DNA from: Candidatus Zhuqueibacterota bacterium
GTDB taxonomy: Bacteria; Zhuqueibacterota; Zhuqueibacteria; Zhuqueibacterales; Zhuqueibacteraceae
Reading direction: 5' to 3'
NCBI GenBank assembly: GCA_022616415.1
Contig: JAKEEU010000262.1
Span: forward strand, 1 to 64,000
DNA: 64,000 bases
Shown: one piece after another, positions 45,066 through 53,361 of the stretch
Layout: each line of letters begins with the position of its first letter
Position numbering within the stretch: the stretch's first letter is position 1
Position numbers and translations under genes: made by a program
Notes under the pieces: model-generated
Databases searched by the model: none
What the model saw: only the letters and a program-made list of their open reading frames with translations
Told to the model about the DNA's origin: nothing

Positions 45066-46916
45066 TTATTCTGCGACGAGCAGCATCACTCTCCCATCCA
45101 TATCCGTTGCCACTACGCGATTCTCTGCAATCGGCGCCACCGTATTTACGACGGTCACACCCACACGATGTTGCCATTTCACCGCACCGGATTTGGCGTC
45201 GACCGCGAACACGAAGCCGTTCTTCGTGCCGAAAAATATCACACCGTCTTTCTCCAGCGGCATCGAGGGATCGATATCGTACCCGTAGCCACAAGACGTC
45301 AGCCATTGAAGCTGCGGCGTGGTGGCCGAGGCCGAGAAAGCCAACAGCGTGTCCGTCATGCAGCGCGCATAAACCGTTTGCGCATCGGCTGAGAGTCCAA
45401 TCGCCTCGCGCACTTGATGGCGGTTGGAGCGCCAAACGGTTTTGCCGGTGGCCGCATCGATGGCGGTCATGAAGCGATCCGGCGCAACGATAAAAATTTT
45501 GCCGTGCGCCGCCACCGGCCAACAAGCCGCCGGTGAGTATAACACGCCAGGATTGCCGTTCGTCCATTGCCACGCCAACGCGCCATCTTTGCGGTTGAGC
45601 GCATACAGAAAGGTGCCCCACGCGCCAAAGATCACTTTGCCATCATAAATAAGCGGCTTGGTTTCAACAAAACCGCTAACGCCATCGAATTCCCATTTGA
45701 GTTGGCCCGTGTCGAGATGAATGGCGCGAAACTTCTGATCGCTGCTGCCGAGATAAACCATACCGTTTTCAATCCTCGGCGTTGCCACCACCGGCGCCGC
45801 GGTGGGGAATTTCCAAATCAATTTTGCGTCCGTCACATTGAGACAATAAATATTTCCATCTGCCGAGCCGAAAACAACTTTGTCATTCGCGATGGCCGGC
45901 GTCGAATAGACGCCTTTGCCGGTTTGAAAACGCCACTGCTCCTTTCCGTCTTGCAATGACAAGCCATAAACCGCGCCGTTGCTGTTACCGGCAACGATGA
46001 CGTCCTTCCACACCGCCGGCGCTGCTGCAATCGTGTAGTCAGTGGCATAAATCCACTTCACTTTGACCTGTGGATATTTTTGATTGATGGAAAACTCCGG
46101 ACGCGCGTAACGCGTCGTATCCGCAGTATAACTTCTCACTCCCAACGCCAGCTTGTGCCAAACCGGTTTGGTTTCACTGCCGGTTATTCGCTCTGAAAAG
46201 AAAATGCTGTCGGCTTTGATTTCGGCAATGGTGTAGCCGCCGCTGGAATCGCTCGCCCGTAAATTTGATCGGCCCATCACGCCAGGGATGCCTTCAAAAT
46301 TCAGCACCTTGTTGCGATGCCCGTGGCCGCAGAGCATAGCTTGCATGTTGTAACGCTTTGCACGGTCGAGCAGCTCATACCAGTTGTCAATCGAAGAGTC
46401 GATGGGATAGTGGGTGACGAAAAAGAGCGGTTGGTTTTTGTCGGGCAAATGCACCAACACCGAATCCAGCCAGCGCAAATCTTCCGGGCTGAAATGGCCG
46501 TCACCCATGCGCATGATCGGGCCTTGGTGTAAACCGATGAAACGATAACCGCTGGATTCGAACACAAACTTGTCACTTCCCCACAGCGCGGGAAATTTGG
46601 TCGCGCCGGATTCCGACCACTTGGTGTCGTGGTTGCCAGGGATGATATGATAAGGCTTGTTCAAACTATCGAGAATGGCCTTTGCCAACTCCAACTCGGC
46701 GTTGCTGCCCATTTCGGTGATGTCGCCGGAGAGCATGACGAAGTCAATGTCGCTTATCGCATTGATGTCACGCACCGTCCGGCTCAAATCCGCCGCGCCG
46801 GTGGTGCTGCCAACGTGGGTGTCGCTCAGCCAGGTGAAACGGAGGGGCGGTGTTTGGGGAAATGAAGGTGCAGTGCAGAAAAGAAAAAATGCCAACAAAC
46901 GGCAGAATGATTTCAT
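45066..46916 (-). CDS. Metallophosphoesterase fused to a PQQ-type beta-propeller
   Basis: 616 residues. A signal peptide (LLAFFLFCTAPSFPQ) precedes a calcineurin-like phosphoesterase: metal motifs SDTHVG, SGDITE, GNHD, a later THYP and GHGHRN. From about residue 300, several PQQ/WD-like blades (DGKEQWRF, SADGNIYCLN, DAKLIWKF, DTGQLKWEF, DGALAWQW, ATGKTVWRS) form a propeller. It is probably periplasmic. The phosphoesterase would cleave phosphomono- or diesters; the propeller could bind a partner or substrate. The ATG at 46916 is 22 nt past the end of the DUF1016 gene on the same strand. Confidence 0.88.
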   Translation of the reverse strand: MKSFCRLLAFFLFCTAPSFPQTPPLRFTWLSDTHVGSTTGAADLSRTVRDINAISDIDFVMLSGDITEMGSNAELELAKAILDSLNKPYHIIPGNHDTKWSESGATKFPALWGSDKFVFESSGYRFIGLHQGPIMRMGDGHFSPEDLRWLDSVLVHLPDKNQPLFFVTHYPIDSSIDNWYELLDRAKRYNMQAMLCGHGHRNKVLNFEGIPGVMGRSNLRASDSSGGYTIAEIKADSIFFSERITGSETKPVWHKLALGVRSYTADTTRYARPEFSINQKYPQVKVKWIYATDYTIAAAPAVWKDVIVAGNSNGAVYGLSLQDGKEQWRFQTGKGVYSTPAIANDKVVFGSADGNIYCLNVTDAKLIWKFPTAAPVVATPRIENGMVYLGSSDQKFRAIHLDTGQLKWEFDGVSGFVETKPLIYDGKVIFGAWGTFLYALNRKDGALAWQWTNGNPGVLYSPAACWPVAAHGKIFIVAPDRFMTAIDAATGKTVWRSNRHQVREAIGLSADAQTVYARCMTDTLLAFSASATTPQLQWLTSCGYGYDIDPSMPLEKDGVIFFGTKNGFVFAVDAKSGAVKWQHRVGVTVVNTVAPIAENRVVATDMDGRVMLLVAE

Positions 46917-46938
46917 GACATTTGACTAATTTTATCTT

Positions 46939-47580
46939 TCAATCATATATAAAATTTTCCAATTCCCGTAAAATTGCTGCTTCGACATCTTTCTCAGCAT
47001 AGGTGTCTTTCAAACCGAGGAAGTCGAGGAAATAGGGATCGCGGAAAACCAGATCGGGCGTGAGCTTGTCTTCCTCGCGCAATGCAGCGAGTTCTTGTTT
47101 GGCCAGCTCTGCCGGTTTCTTGGAAAGCGCTGTGCGTTCGAAGAGCATGCCGGCGATTTTCTGCCGCAACGTGCGCACACTCCAATTTTCAATTCGGCTC
47201 ATTTCGGCGTAGAAGTCGCGTTGAAGCTCATCTTTGAGCGGGATGATTTCGACGAAATGGCTCCAACTCAATTGTCGCGACAGTGTCGCGACAATTTGCT
47301 CTTGAGGGAAAACTTCTGCGAATTGAATCATGCGTCGCAGGCTTTTCTCTGCAAACCCAGAACCAAATTCTTTGGCTAATTGTGCACTCACTGTGTGCAC
47401 AATCAATTCTCCATAATCCGCCCGCTTCTCCTTCAAAATCTCCTTTCGAATTCGCTGCCCGACTTTCCAATACAACATGACTAACGCGGAGTTCACCGAG
47501 CGCGCCACGTCTTGACGGGCGCCGGCGATCATCTCCCGCAGGTCTTGCAGGAGGGCTTTGCTGGTTAAGGCTGGTTTCAT
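46939..47580 (-). CDS. DUF1016 N-terminal protein lacking its nuclease domain
   Basis: 213 residues. The helical DUF1016/YhcG N-terminal domain is clear (ALVMLYWKVGQRIRKEIL; GFAEKSLRRMIQFAEVFP; LSWSHFVEIIPLKD; FYAEMSRIENWSVRTLRQKI). Members of this family are normally about 340 residues with a C-terminal PD-(D/E)XK nuclease. Here a stop follows ELENFIYD, just where the nuclease begins. It is probably a truncated relic of a restriction-like or conflict gene, though the DNA-binding half could act alone. It precedes the phosphoesterase gene by 22 nt on the same strand. Confidence 0.78.
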   Translation of the reverse strand: MKPALTSKALLQDLREMIAGARQDVARSVNSALVMLYWKVGQRIRKEILKEKRADYGELIVHTVSAQLAKEFGSGFAEKSLRRMIQFAEVFPQEQIVATLSRQLSWSHFVEIIPLKDELQRDFYAEMSRIENWSVRTLRQKIAGMLFERTALSKKPAELAKQELAALREEDKLTPDLVFRDPYFLDFLGLKDTYAEKDVEAAILRELENFIYD

Positions 47581-47624
47581 TCTTTACCCCGATTGATCTT
47601 TTTGTTAAAGCGGCGACCAATTGT

Positions 47625-48164
47625 TTAATGCTTCCCATGCTGCTGCGCCGCGCCTTTCTCATATCCCCTCAGTTCATCATACTTCGCCACCTGCTGCGGC
47701 GAGAGAATTTTCTTCATCTCCAAATGTGCATTGAGATGCGTGAAGCGCAGCTCGCCTTGCAGCTTGGCGATGTCTCCGACGATGGCTCGCAAATGTGTCT
47801 CACTCATCTTTTGCGTGGCATACAAGCTGTCGAGCTGCTTTTCCTTGGCAACGATCAATTTGCCCAAGCGCACTGCTTCCGCGTGCATTTTGTCATACGC
47901 TTTCTGCGTTTGTGCCGATTGCGTAGCTGTGAGATTCAGTTGTTTGGCCAACTCCAACACGTGCTTCGGCCCGGGATAATGGTTCAGCTCGGCGGCTTTG
48001 GCGAGGCCAATGCCGTGGCCTTCGAGATACATTTTAATCTCTTCCGGCGAAAGCGCTTTGATCTCGCGCTGCTGTTGACCGGCATAAGGTGAATGCTGGC
48101 CTTGTGCCAAAGCAAATATAGGGATGATGATAAATAGGGCGAACATTGTGGTTGGCTTGCTCAT
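47625..48164 (-). CDS. Spy/CpxP-like periplasmic protein
   Basis: 179 residues. A signal peptide (FALFIIIPIFALAQG) is followed by a helical body with LNLTATQSAQTQKAYDKM, the LTxxQ motif typical of Spy/CpxP stress chaperones, and a His-rich C-terminus (GAAQQHGKH). The N-terminal mature part also has His and Gln runs. It should be a periplasmic chaperone or metal-binding stress protein. A GAGGAG ribosome site precedes the start. The gene is alone, with the TIR gene at 48285 divergent upstream. Confidence 0.8.
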   Translation of the reverse strand: MSKPTTMFALFIIIPIFALAQGQHSPYAGQQQREIKALSPEEIKMYLEGHGIGLAKAAELNHYPGPKHVLELAKQLNLTATQSAQTQKAYDKMHAEAVRLGKLIVAKEKQLDSLYATQKMSETHLRAIVGDIAKLQGELRFTHLNAHLEMKKILSPQQVAKYDELRGYEKGAAQQHGKH

Positions 48165-48284
48165 ACTTTTCTCCTCAATTTTGCAGTAAGATGGTGTCTT
48201 GCAAATTACAAAACTTTGCTGAGGTTGTCAATACAATTAAAGCGCAAAATAACTTGCATCATAGTTAAAAATCGGTTATATTTG

Positions 48285-48752
48285 ATGTATGATTCGATCC
48301 AACCGGTTGGTAAGCTTACGATAGACGAAGCCATGGAAGATACGCAAAAGAAATACCTAGTTTTCATCAGCCATTCACACATTGACAGTTGGGTTGCCAA
48401 ACAAATTGCGTCGAAGCTTGAAGCCGAGGGCGTGGAAACGTTTCTCGATCAATTGCACATAACTGTCGGTGACGACTTCGAAGCGCAGATTGTCGCAGCA
48501 CTCAAACAGGCAGATGAATTGCTTGTTCTCTTTACGCCCTGGAGTCAAACAAGCAGATTCGTCTGGATGGAAATCGGGGCGGCCTTGGTTCGTGGCATTC
48601 CTATTGTTCCTGTGGTTCATGGTTTGAATGTGGATGATCTAATTTCGCAACCTGGTTTCCCTGTTACATTAAAAAAACGTGGCATGATAAGCCTCAACCA
48701 AATCGAAGGATATTTTTCACAACTGAAAAGCAGAATATCGACTAGAAGTTAA
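48285..48752 (+). CDS. TIR-domain protein (first of a tandem pair)
   Basis: 155 residues from ATG 48285 (48333 is also possible; the frame opens at 48216). The TIR fold is clear from VFISHSHIDSWVAKQIASKL, a DD-like loop LDQLHITVGDDF and probable catalytic Glu96 in RFVWMEIGAAL. No sensor domain or transmembrane segment is attached. TIR enzymes of this kind hydrolyse NAD+ or make cyclic ADP-ribose signals when activated. The second TIR gene starts 16 nt after this one stops, so the two are probably one transcript. The trigger is unknown. Confidence 0.85.
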   Translation: MYDSIQPVGKLTIDEAMEDTQKKYLVFISHSHIDSWVAKQIASKLEAEGVETFLDQLHITVGDDFEAQIVAALKQADELLVLFTPWSQTSRFVWMEIGAALVRGIPIVPVVHGLNVDDLISQPGFPVTLKKRGMISLNQIEGYFSQLKSRISTRS

Positions 48753-48767
48753 TTTCGGAGTATAAAT

Positions 48768-49187
48768 ATGCAAACTACTTATGACGTCTTCATCTCCTAC
48801 CCTCACCAAGAACGAGAGTGGGCGCGGCAATTTGTAGAGATGCTCGAGAAGCACAATCTGAAAGTATGGTTTGACGAAAAGGCCATACCTCCAGATGAGG
48901 CTTTTGCTGAAAAATGGCAAGAAGGGATCAGAAATAGCAAAACCGTCGTTTACATCGTCACGCCGGAGGTTGTAAATTCCAAAGGGGCATTGGTAGAATT
49001 AGGGGGGGCTTTGGGATTGGATAAGCCGCTCATTCCGATTGTTTCCGAAGATGTCCCGGTTGGCGAGCTCGTTACCCCAATTCGCCGTCGGCGTTGGGTG
49101 GTCAAAGGCGACCCCTTGGCCAACGCCAACGAAGTCGCTCGCCTCTTTTCGCAAAACGGAGGCAATTCTAAAACTGCCGCCGCTTAA
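48768..49187 (+). CDS. TIR-domain protein (second of a tandem pair)
   Basis: 139 residues. A TIR domain fills most of it: YDVFISYPHQEREWARQFVEM, VWFDEKAIPP and probable catalytic Glu77 in GALVELGGALG. A Ser/Asn-rich tail ends the chain. It is only distantly similar to the first TIR protein, so the pair did not arise by recent duplication. A short ribosome site (CGGAG) precedes the ATG. It is followed by the family D2 hairpin at 49207-49247 and the convergent M16 peptidase. Confidence 0.85.
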   Translation: MQTTYDVFISYPHQEREWARQFVEMLEKHNLKVWFDEKAIPPDEAFAEKWQEGIRNSKTVVYIVTPEVVNSKGALVELGGALGLDKPLIPIVSEDVPVGELVTPIRRRRWVVKGDPLANANEVARLFSQNGGNSKTAAA

Positions 49188-49206
49188 AATCTTGGAACCG
49201 GTTTCA

Positions 49207-49247
49207 GCGAAGCCGGACTTGCACATTGAATGCAAGTCCGGCTTCGC
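49207..49247. terminator. Family D repeat hairpin (copy 2), terminator-like
   Basis: GCGAAGCCGGACTTGCA and TGCAAGTCCGGCTTCGC are perfect 17-nt arms around CATTGAA. It lies between the convergent TIR and M16 genes and could stop both transcripts, although it lacks a T-run. The same word recurs at 16553-16639. Confidence 0.8.
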
Positions 49248-49262
49248 CAATTCCACCAACTT

Positions 49263-52091
49263 TTAATTAATGGGATTCCCGTCTTTATCCAGCAAAATCG
49301 GATCACCCAAGCCCAACGCCTTCAGGCCTTCGAGCTGCGTGGCTGCATCGCCGACGACGAGGTATATCATCTTGCCGGGATCGATATATTGCTGCGCCAG
49401 CGCCTTGTGCCGCTCCCTGGCCATTTCCTGAACGATTTTTTCCTGGTTTTTGATATAATCAAACGGCAGATTGTACTCCGCAATCTGGTTGAGCATGCCG
49501 CGCAGCGCGCCCAGCGTTTCGAAGCGCAGCGCGTTCGCGTGAATCAAGGCGCTCTTCGTGAAAGCGAAATCCTCGTCGGAAATGCCTTCGCGATATTTCG
49601 CCATCTCGTCTTTGAAGATTTGCGCGGATTCCAACGTCGCGTTCGAGCGCACGCCGGCCGAGGCGACAAACGGGCCTGGATATTTTGTGCCGATAAAAGT
49701 CGAGCGCGCGCCGTAGGTATAGCCCTTTTCCTCGCGCAGAATGAGATTCAAAACGCCGTTAAAGCTGCCGCCCAATTTGTAGTTCATCACCGTCGCCGCA
49801 TAGTAGTCGGGATGGGTATAGGGCAGGGCCAGATAGCCAATGCGAATCTGTGATTGTTTCGCGCCGGGCACGTCCACGAAATACAAGCGCGATTTCTCAA
49901 CCGGCGGCGGCGTGGGATACTCGGTGAATTTGACCTCTTTCGCCGGCCATTTCTGTTCCAACGAGGCGAAGAGCTTGATAGCCTGGTCCTTTGAAATATT
50001 GCCGACGACGGCAAGATGAGAAACCGCGGGCGAATAATTCCGCTCGTAAAAACCTTTCAAATCGGCGCTGGCGATTTTCTCGACCACCGCCGGCGTGCCA
50101 AACGTTGAGTTGGAAAGAATATGGCCGGCGCCGTAAATCAGCTTGCGATGAACATTTTCCGCCACAAAGGCCGGATCGACAGTCCGGCGGTTGATGGTCT
50201 CGATCGTTTCCTGCTTGATTCGGGCAAATTCCTTTTCATCCCAGCGCGGCTCCAGGAGAATTTCTTCAAAGAGCCCATACGTTTTGTCGAGCTTTGACGC
50301 GAGCATATTCGCCTGTATCACGATGCTCTCGTCGGTGGTGAACATTCTGATGTTGGCACCGAGCGCGTCAATGGCTTCTTCGAGCTCCAGCGGCGTTTTG
50401 TTTTTGGTCCCCTCCATCATGATGTCCTTCATCAAATTCGCCACGCCGACCTTGTTGGGATCATCCAGCAGCATGCCGCCTTTGAGCGTGAGCGAAAACT
50501 CCACCAGCGGCAGCTCATTGTGCTCGATGCCGTAAAGACGCAGGCCGTTTTTCAACGTGTGCGTCCAGATTTTCGGCAGCGTGATGGCCGGCGACGGGCC
50601 TTGGGCCGGCTCGAGGGAGCGATCAAAGCTCGACGGCAGCTTTTCCGCCGGCGTTGCGGTCGCGCTCTCGGCAACCTTGGCGGCCTCAGCCTTTTCGATC
50701 ACCTCTTCCACCACCGGAAAGCGTTCCGAATTTTCTGCGATCAGATCGACTTTACCCTTCGGCACGAAGCTGGTCAAGGCGTAAGGCTTGTTTTTGAGAT
50801 ATTGGTTGTAGACGCGCCAAATATCTTCCTTGGTCACGGCCAGCGAGTTTTGAATATGCTGCGTGAGAAAATCCGGCGATCCGGCCAGCTCGTTATACGT
50901 GGCAAGCTGGAAGGCTTTGTTCAAAATGCTCGAGATGCCGTTGTAAAAATTGGTTTCAGTTTTGGCTTTGATGCGCGCCAGGTCTTGATCGGTGAAGCCG
51001 TCTTGCTCGAATTGCGCCAACGCCTCGTGAATGGCTTTTTCCACCTCGGTCAAATTTTTGTCGGGAAAGGTGCGGACGCGGCATTGAAAATAGCCGGTGA
51101 TTTCCATGCTGCGCTGAAAGGCCGGGGCCGAAGGCGCGAGCTTTTTTTCTTCGACGATGACTTTATAGAGCGGCGCTTTCTTGCCGTCGGAGAGCAATTC
51201 GCCCAACAGCGACAAGGCGTAGGCATCCTTGTGATACTGCTGCACCGTGGGGAACGTTATGGTCAATTCCGGCGAGCGGGCGAAATTGTCTTCATGAAAA
51301 GCGCGTTTCGTCTTGTCCAAGCTCACCGGCATGGGCTTGGGATCGGGGACCGACGCCGGCGCTTTAAGCTCGCCGAAATATTTTTCGACCCACTTCTGCG
51401 CCTGCGCTTTGTCGTAATCGCCCGCCACCACCAGCGTCGCGTTGTTCGGGCCGTACCATTTTTTAAAGAACCGGCGCACGTCTTCAACGGTGGCGTTTTT
51501 GAGATCTTCAAACGAGCCGATGACCTGCCAGTTGTAAGGATGATTCTCCGGAAAGAGCAGCTTGTGGATGACGTAACTCGTGTGGCCGTAGGGCCTGTTG
51601 TCATAGCTCTGTCGCTTCTCATTTTGCACGACGTCCTGCTGATTGGCAAACGCCGGCGGCGTCACCGTCGGCAGCAGATAGCCCATGCGATCCGACTCCA
51701 GCCATAGGCACATTTCCAAATTATTTTTGGGAACGATCTCGAAATAACCGGTGAAGTCGTGCGTGGTAAAACCATTGAGCGTTCCGCCGACGCCCTGAAT
51801 TTTTTTGAAGAATTGGTCCTGGCCCACGTGTTGGGATTCCTGGAACAGCATGTGCTCGAACAAATGCGCAAACCCGGTGCGGCCTTTTTCCTCGCGATTG
51901 GAGCCGACGTGATAAAAAATGGCCACGGCGACGATGGGATCGGATTTGTCCGAATGGAGAATTACCTCCAAGCCGTTTTTGAGCTTGTACTTTTCGTAGT
52001 CGATTTTCAGCGAAGTTTTGTCTCCGGCGTACAAGCCGGCAAAAACAAAAACGGCGGCAATCCATACAGCAAAGATTTTGGTAAATCGCAT
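49263..52091 (-). CDS. M16-family zinc peptidase (pitrilysin type), two-domain
   Basis: 942 residues. A signal peptide (FAVWIAAVFVFAGLYAG) is followed by an M16 domain with the inverted zinc motif HLFEH at 76-80 (FAHLFEHMLF) and a second M16-like domain (from about 495) without it, the usual active/inactive pair. It should be periplasmic and degrade peptides such as signal peptides or amyloid-like fragments. The length matches other two-domain M16 proteins. It is monocistronic, with TIR genes convergent downstream and repeats E/F upstream. Confidence 0.93.
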   Translation of the reverse strand: MRFTKIFAVWIAAVFVFAGLYAGDKTSLKIDYEKYKLKNGLEVILHSDKSDPIVAVAIFYHVGSNREEKGRTGFAHLFEHMLFQESQHVGQDQFFKKIQGVGGTLNGFTTHDFTGYFEIVPKNNLEMCLWLESDRMGYLLPTVTPPAFANQQDVVQNEKRQSYDNRPYGHTSYVIHKLLFPENHPYNWQVIGSFEDLKNATVEDVRRFFKKWYGPNNATLVVAGDYDKAQAQKWVEKYFGELKAPASVPDPKPMPVSLDKTKRAFHEDNFARSPELTITFPTVQQYHKDAYALSLLGELLSDGKKAPLYKVIVEEKKLAPSAPAFQRSMEITGYFQCRVRTFPDKNLTEVEKAIHEALAQFEQDGFTDQDLARIKAKTETNFYNGISSILNKAFQLATYNELAGSPDFLTQHIQNSLAVTKEDIWRVYNQYLKNKPYALTSFVPKGKVDLIAENSERFPVVEEVIEKAEAAKVAESATATPAEKLPSSFDRSLEPAQGPSPAITLPKIWTHTLKNGLRLYGIEHNELPLVEFSLTLKGGMLLDDPNKVGVANLMKDIMMEGTKNKTPLELEEAIDALGANIRMFTTDESIVIQANMLASKLDKTYGLFEEILLEPRWDEKEFARIKQETIETINRRTVDPAFVAENVHRKLIYGAGHILSNSTFGTPAVVEKIASADLKGFYERNYSPAVSHLAVVGNISKDQAIKLFASLEQKWPAKEVKFTEYPTPPPVEKSRLYFVDVPGAKQSQIRIGYLALPYTHPDYYAATVMNYKLGGSFNGVLNLILREEKGYTYGARSTFIGTKYPGPFVASAGVRSNATLESAQIFKDEMAKYREGISDEDFAFTKSALIHANALRFETLGALRGMLNQIAEYNLPFDYIKNQEKIVQEMARERHKALAQQYIDPGKMIYLVVGDAATQLEGLKALGLGDPILLDKDGNPIN

Positions 52092-52142
52092 AACACACCT
52101 CTCCTGGTTAAAATGAGTTTAAAAATGTAACCATTCACCCAA

Positions 52143-52173
52143 AAGGCAAAACGATTTGGGGCAAGACTATTAA
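52143..52173. repeat. Dispersed repeat E (copy 2)
   Basis: Near-identical to 38400-38430 (AAGGCAAAACGATTTGGGGC versus TTTTGGGC at the centre). It lies upstream of the M16 gene. Confidence 0.8.
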
Positions 52174-52206
52174 CTTGGCAGTTTTAAGTTGGCTCGAACA
52201 AAAGCC

Positions 52207-52374
52207 AAGACAGAAAAATGAAAGACAAAAAAATGGAGCTTGGCATCCTACCAGGGAAGTTGACGATGACGCGATGGAGCACGGCAAACATTCCGCCGTG
52301 CGAAATCATTATAAATTTGATCTCCCGCAAGGCGGGATGGATCATTTTTCTGTCCTCCATTTTTCTGTCTTCTG
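52207..52374. mobile_element. MITE-like element with 30-nt terminal inverted repeats
   Basis: The left end AAGACAGAAAAATGAAAGAC pairs with the right end ATTTTTCTGTCCTCCATTTT (then TCTGTCTT) over about 30 nt with few mismatches. The 100-bp core has two small hairpins (GCACGGC..GCCGTGC; CCCGC..GCGGG) and no gene. The structure resembles a miniature inverted-repeat element, but I cannot show a target duplication or further copies here. Confidence 0.6.
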
Positions 52375-52431
52375 AATGTTTTTGCGAGATGATTCTGCCA
52401 TACTAATTCCGCTGCCTTCACAAGGTGAGAA

Positions 52432-53175
52432 TTAATCGGTATACTTCATCGTTAGTTTAGACGCAGCAGCCTTGTCGACGATCACGAAAGCATAGCGGTG
52501 CATTTGCACGATCGTCGCGGGCCACTTCGCGGTGATGGGGCCTTCGCAGGTGGCGGCAATGGCGTCGGCCTTGCCCTCGCCGCTGGCGAGCAAAAGCAAT
52601 TCCTTGGCATCCATGATGGTGCCGACGCCCATTGTAATCGCGTATTTCGGCACTTCGTCCGGATTTTTAAAGAACCGCGCGTTGGCTTCGCGCGTCGTGC
52701 CGGTGAGCGTTTTGATGCGCGTGCGCGAGCCGAGCGAGGAGCCGGGCTCGTTGAAGGCGATGTGGCCGTTGGCGCCGATGCCGAGAATCTGCAAATCTAT
52801 CCCGCCGGCCTTTTCGATTTGCGCTTCGTACCATTCGCAAAACCTGTCGATGTCCTGCGCCATGCCCATGGGAATGTGTACGAAGCGCCGGTCGACGTTG
52901 ATGTGCTTGAACAAATTTTCCCACATGAAATAATGGTAGCTCTGATCGTGCTCCGGCGGCAGGCCGACGTACTCATCCAAATTGAACGTGGTGACTTTGG
53001 AAAAATCCAGGCCTTCATTTTTGTGCAGGCGAATCAATTCTTTGTACATGCCCAGCGGCGTGCCGCCGGTCGCGAAGCCGAGCACGCAATTCGGTTTCTT
53101 GCGCACCAAATCCGCCACGATGCGCGCGCCGGCTTTGCTCATGTCGTCGAAATTCTCTTTGATGTAGACCAGCAT
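52432..53175 (-). CDS. nagB: Glucosamine-6-phosphate deaminase
   Basis: 247 residues. The NagB fold is evident: VLGFATGGTPLGMYKELI, FNLDEYVGLPPEHDQSYHYF (active-site Asp), GIGANGHIAFNEPGSS and the conserved VGTIMDAKELLLLASGEGKA. It converts glucosamine-6-phosphate to fructose-6-phosphate and ammonia. An AAAGGAGG ribosome site precedes the ATG. With the BadF-like kinase and AnmK further on it fits amino-sugar recycling. The upstream region holds nested repeats (53190-53355), so it may have its own promoter there. Confidence 0.96.
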   Translation of the reverse strand: MLVYIKENFDDMSKAGARIVADLVRKKPNCVLGFATGGTPLGMYKELIRLHKNEGLDFSKVTTFNLDEYVGLPPEHDQSYHYFMWENLFKHINVDRRFVHIPMGMAQDIDRFCEWYEAQIEKAGGIDLQILGIGANGHIAFNEPGSSLGSRTRIKTLTGTTREANARFFKNPDEVPKYAITMGVGTIMDAKELLLLASGEGKADAIAATCEGPITAKWPATIVQMHRYAFVIVDKAAASKLTMKYTD

Positions 53176-53189
53176 GATTCCTCCTTTCT

Positions 53190-53355
53190 TTCGTGTAACG
53201 TGGAACGTGTAACGCGTTCTCTATAAATCACGTTGTCATCGCGAGGCGCTTTTTGCCGAAGCGATCTGCTTGACTTTAAAAGCTTGCTTCGCCGAGAAAC
53301 GCTCGCAATGACAAAACGATTCTCCAATTTAAGATCGTTACACGTTTAACGATTG
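53190..53355. repeat. Nested repeats: family A (copy 2) inside heptamer-word arms
   Basis: The family A element (53235-53312) is flanked by short runs of 7-base words: CGTGTAA, CGTGGAA, CGTGTAA at 53196-53216 and the inverse CGTTACACG TTTAACG at 53336-53352. One repeat appears inserted into another. It lies between nagB and the GlmU-like gene. Confidence 0.75.
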
Positions 53356-53361
53356 GGTTAA

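Larger units (their letters stand above)
52092..52431. other. Repeat-filled intergenic region
   Basis: A 340-bp gap between the M16 and nagB genes. It holds repeat E copy 2 (52143-52173) and a MITE-like element (52207-52374), each listed separately. I see no gene or terminator besides these. Confidence 0.5.
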
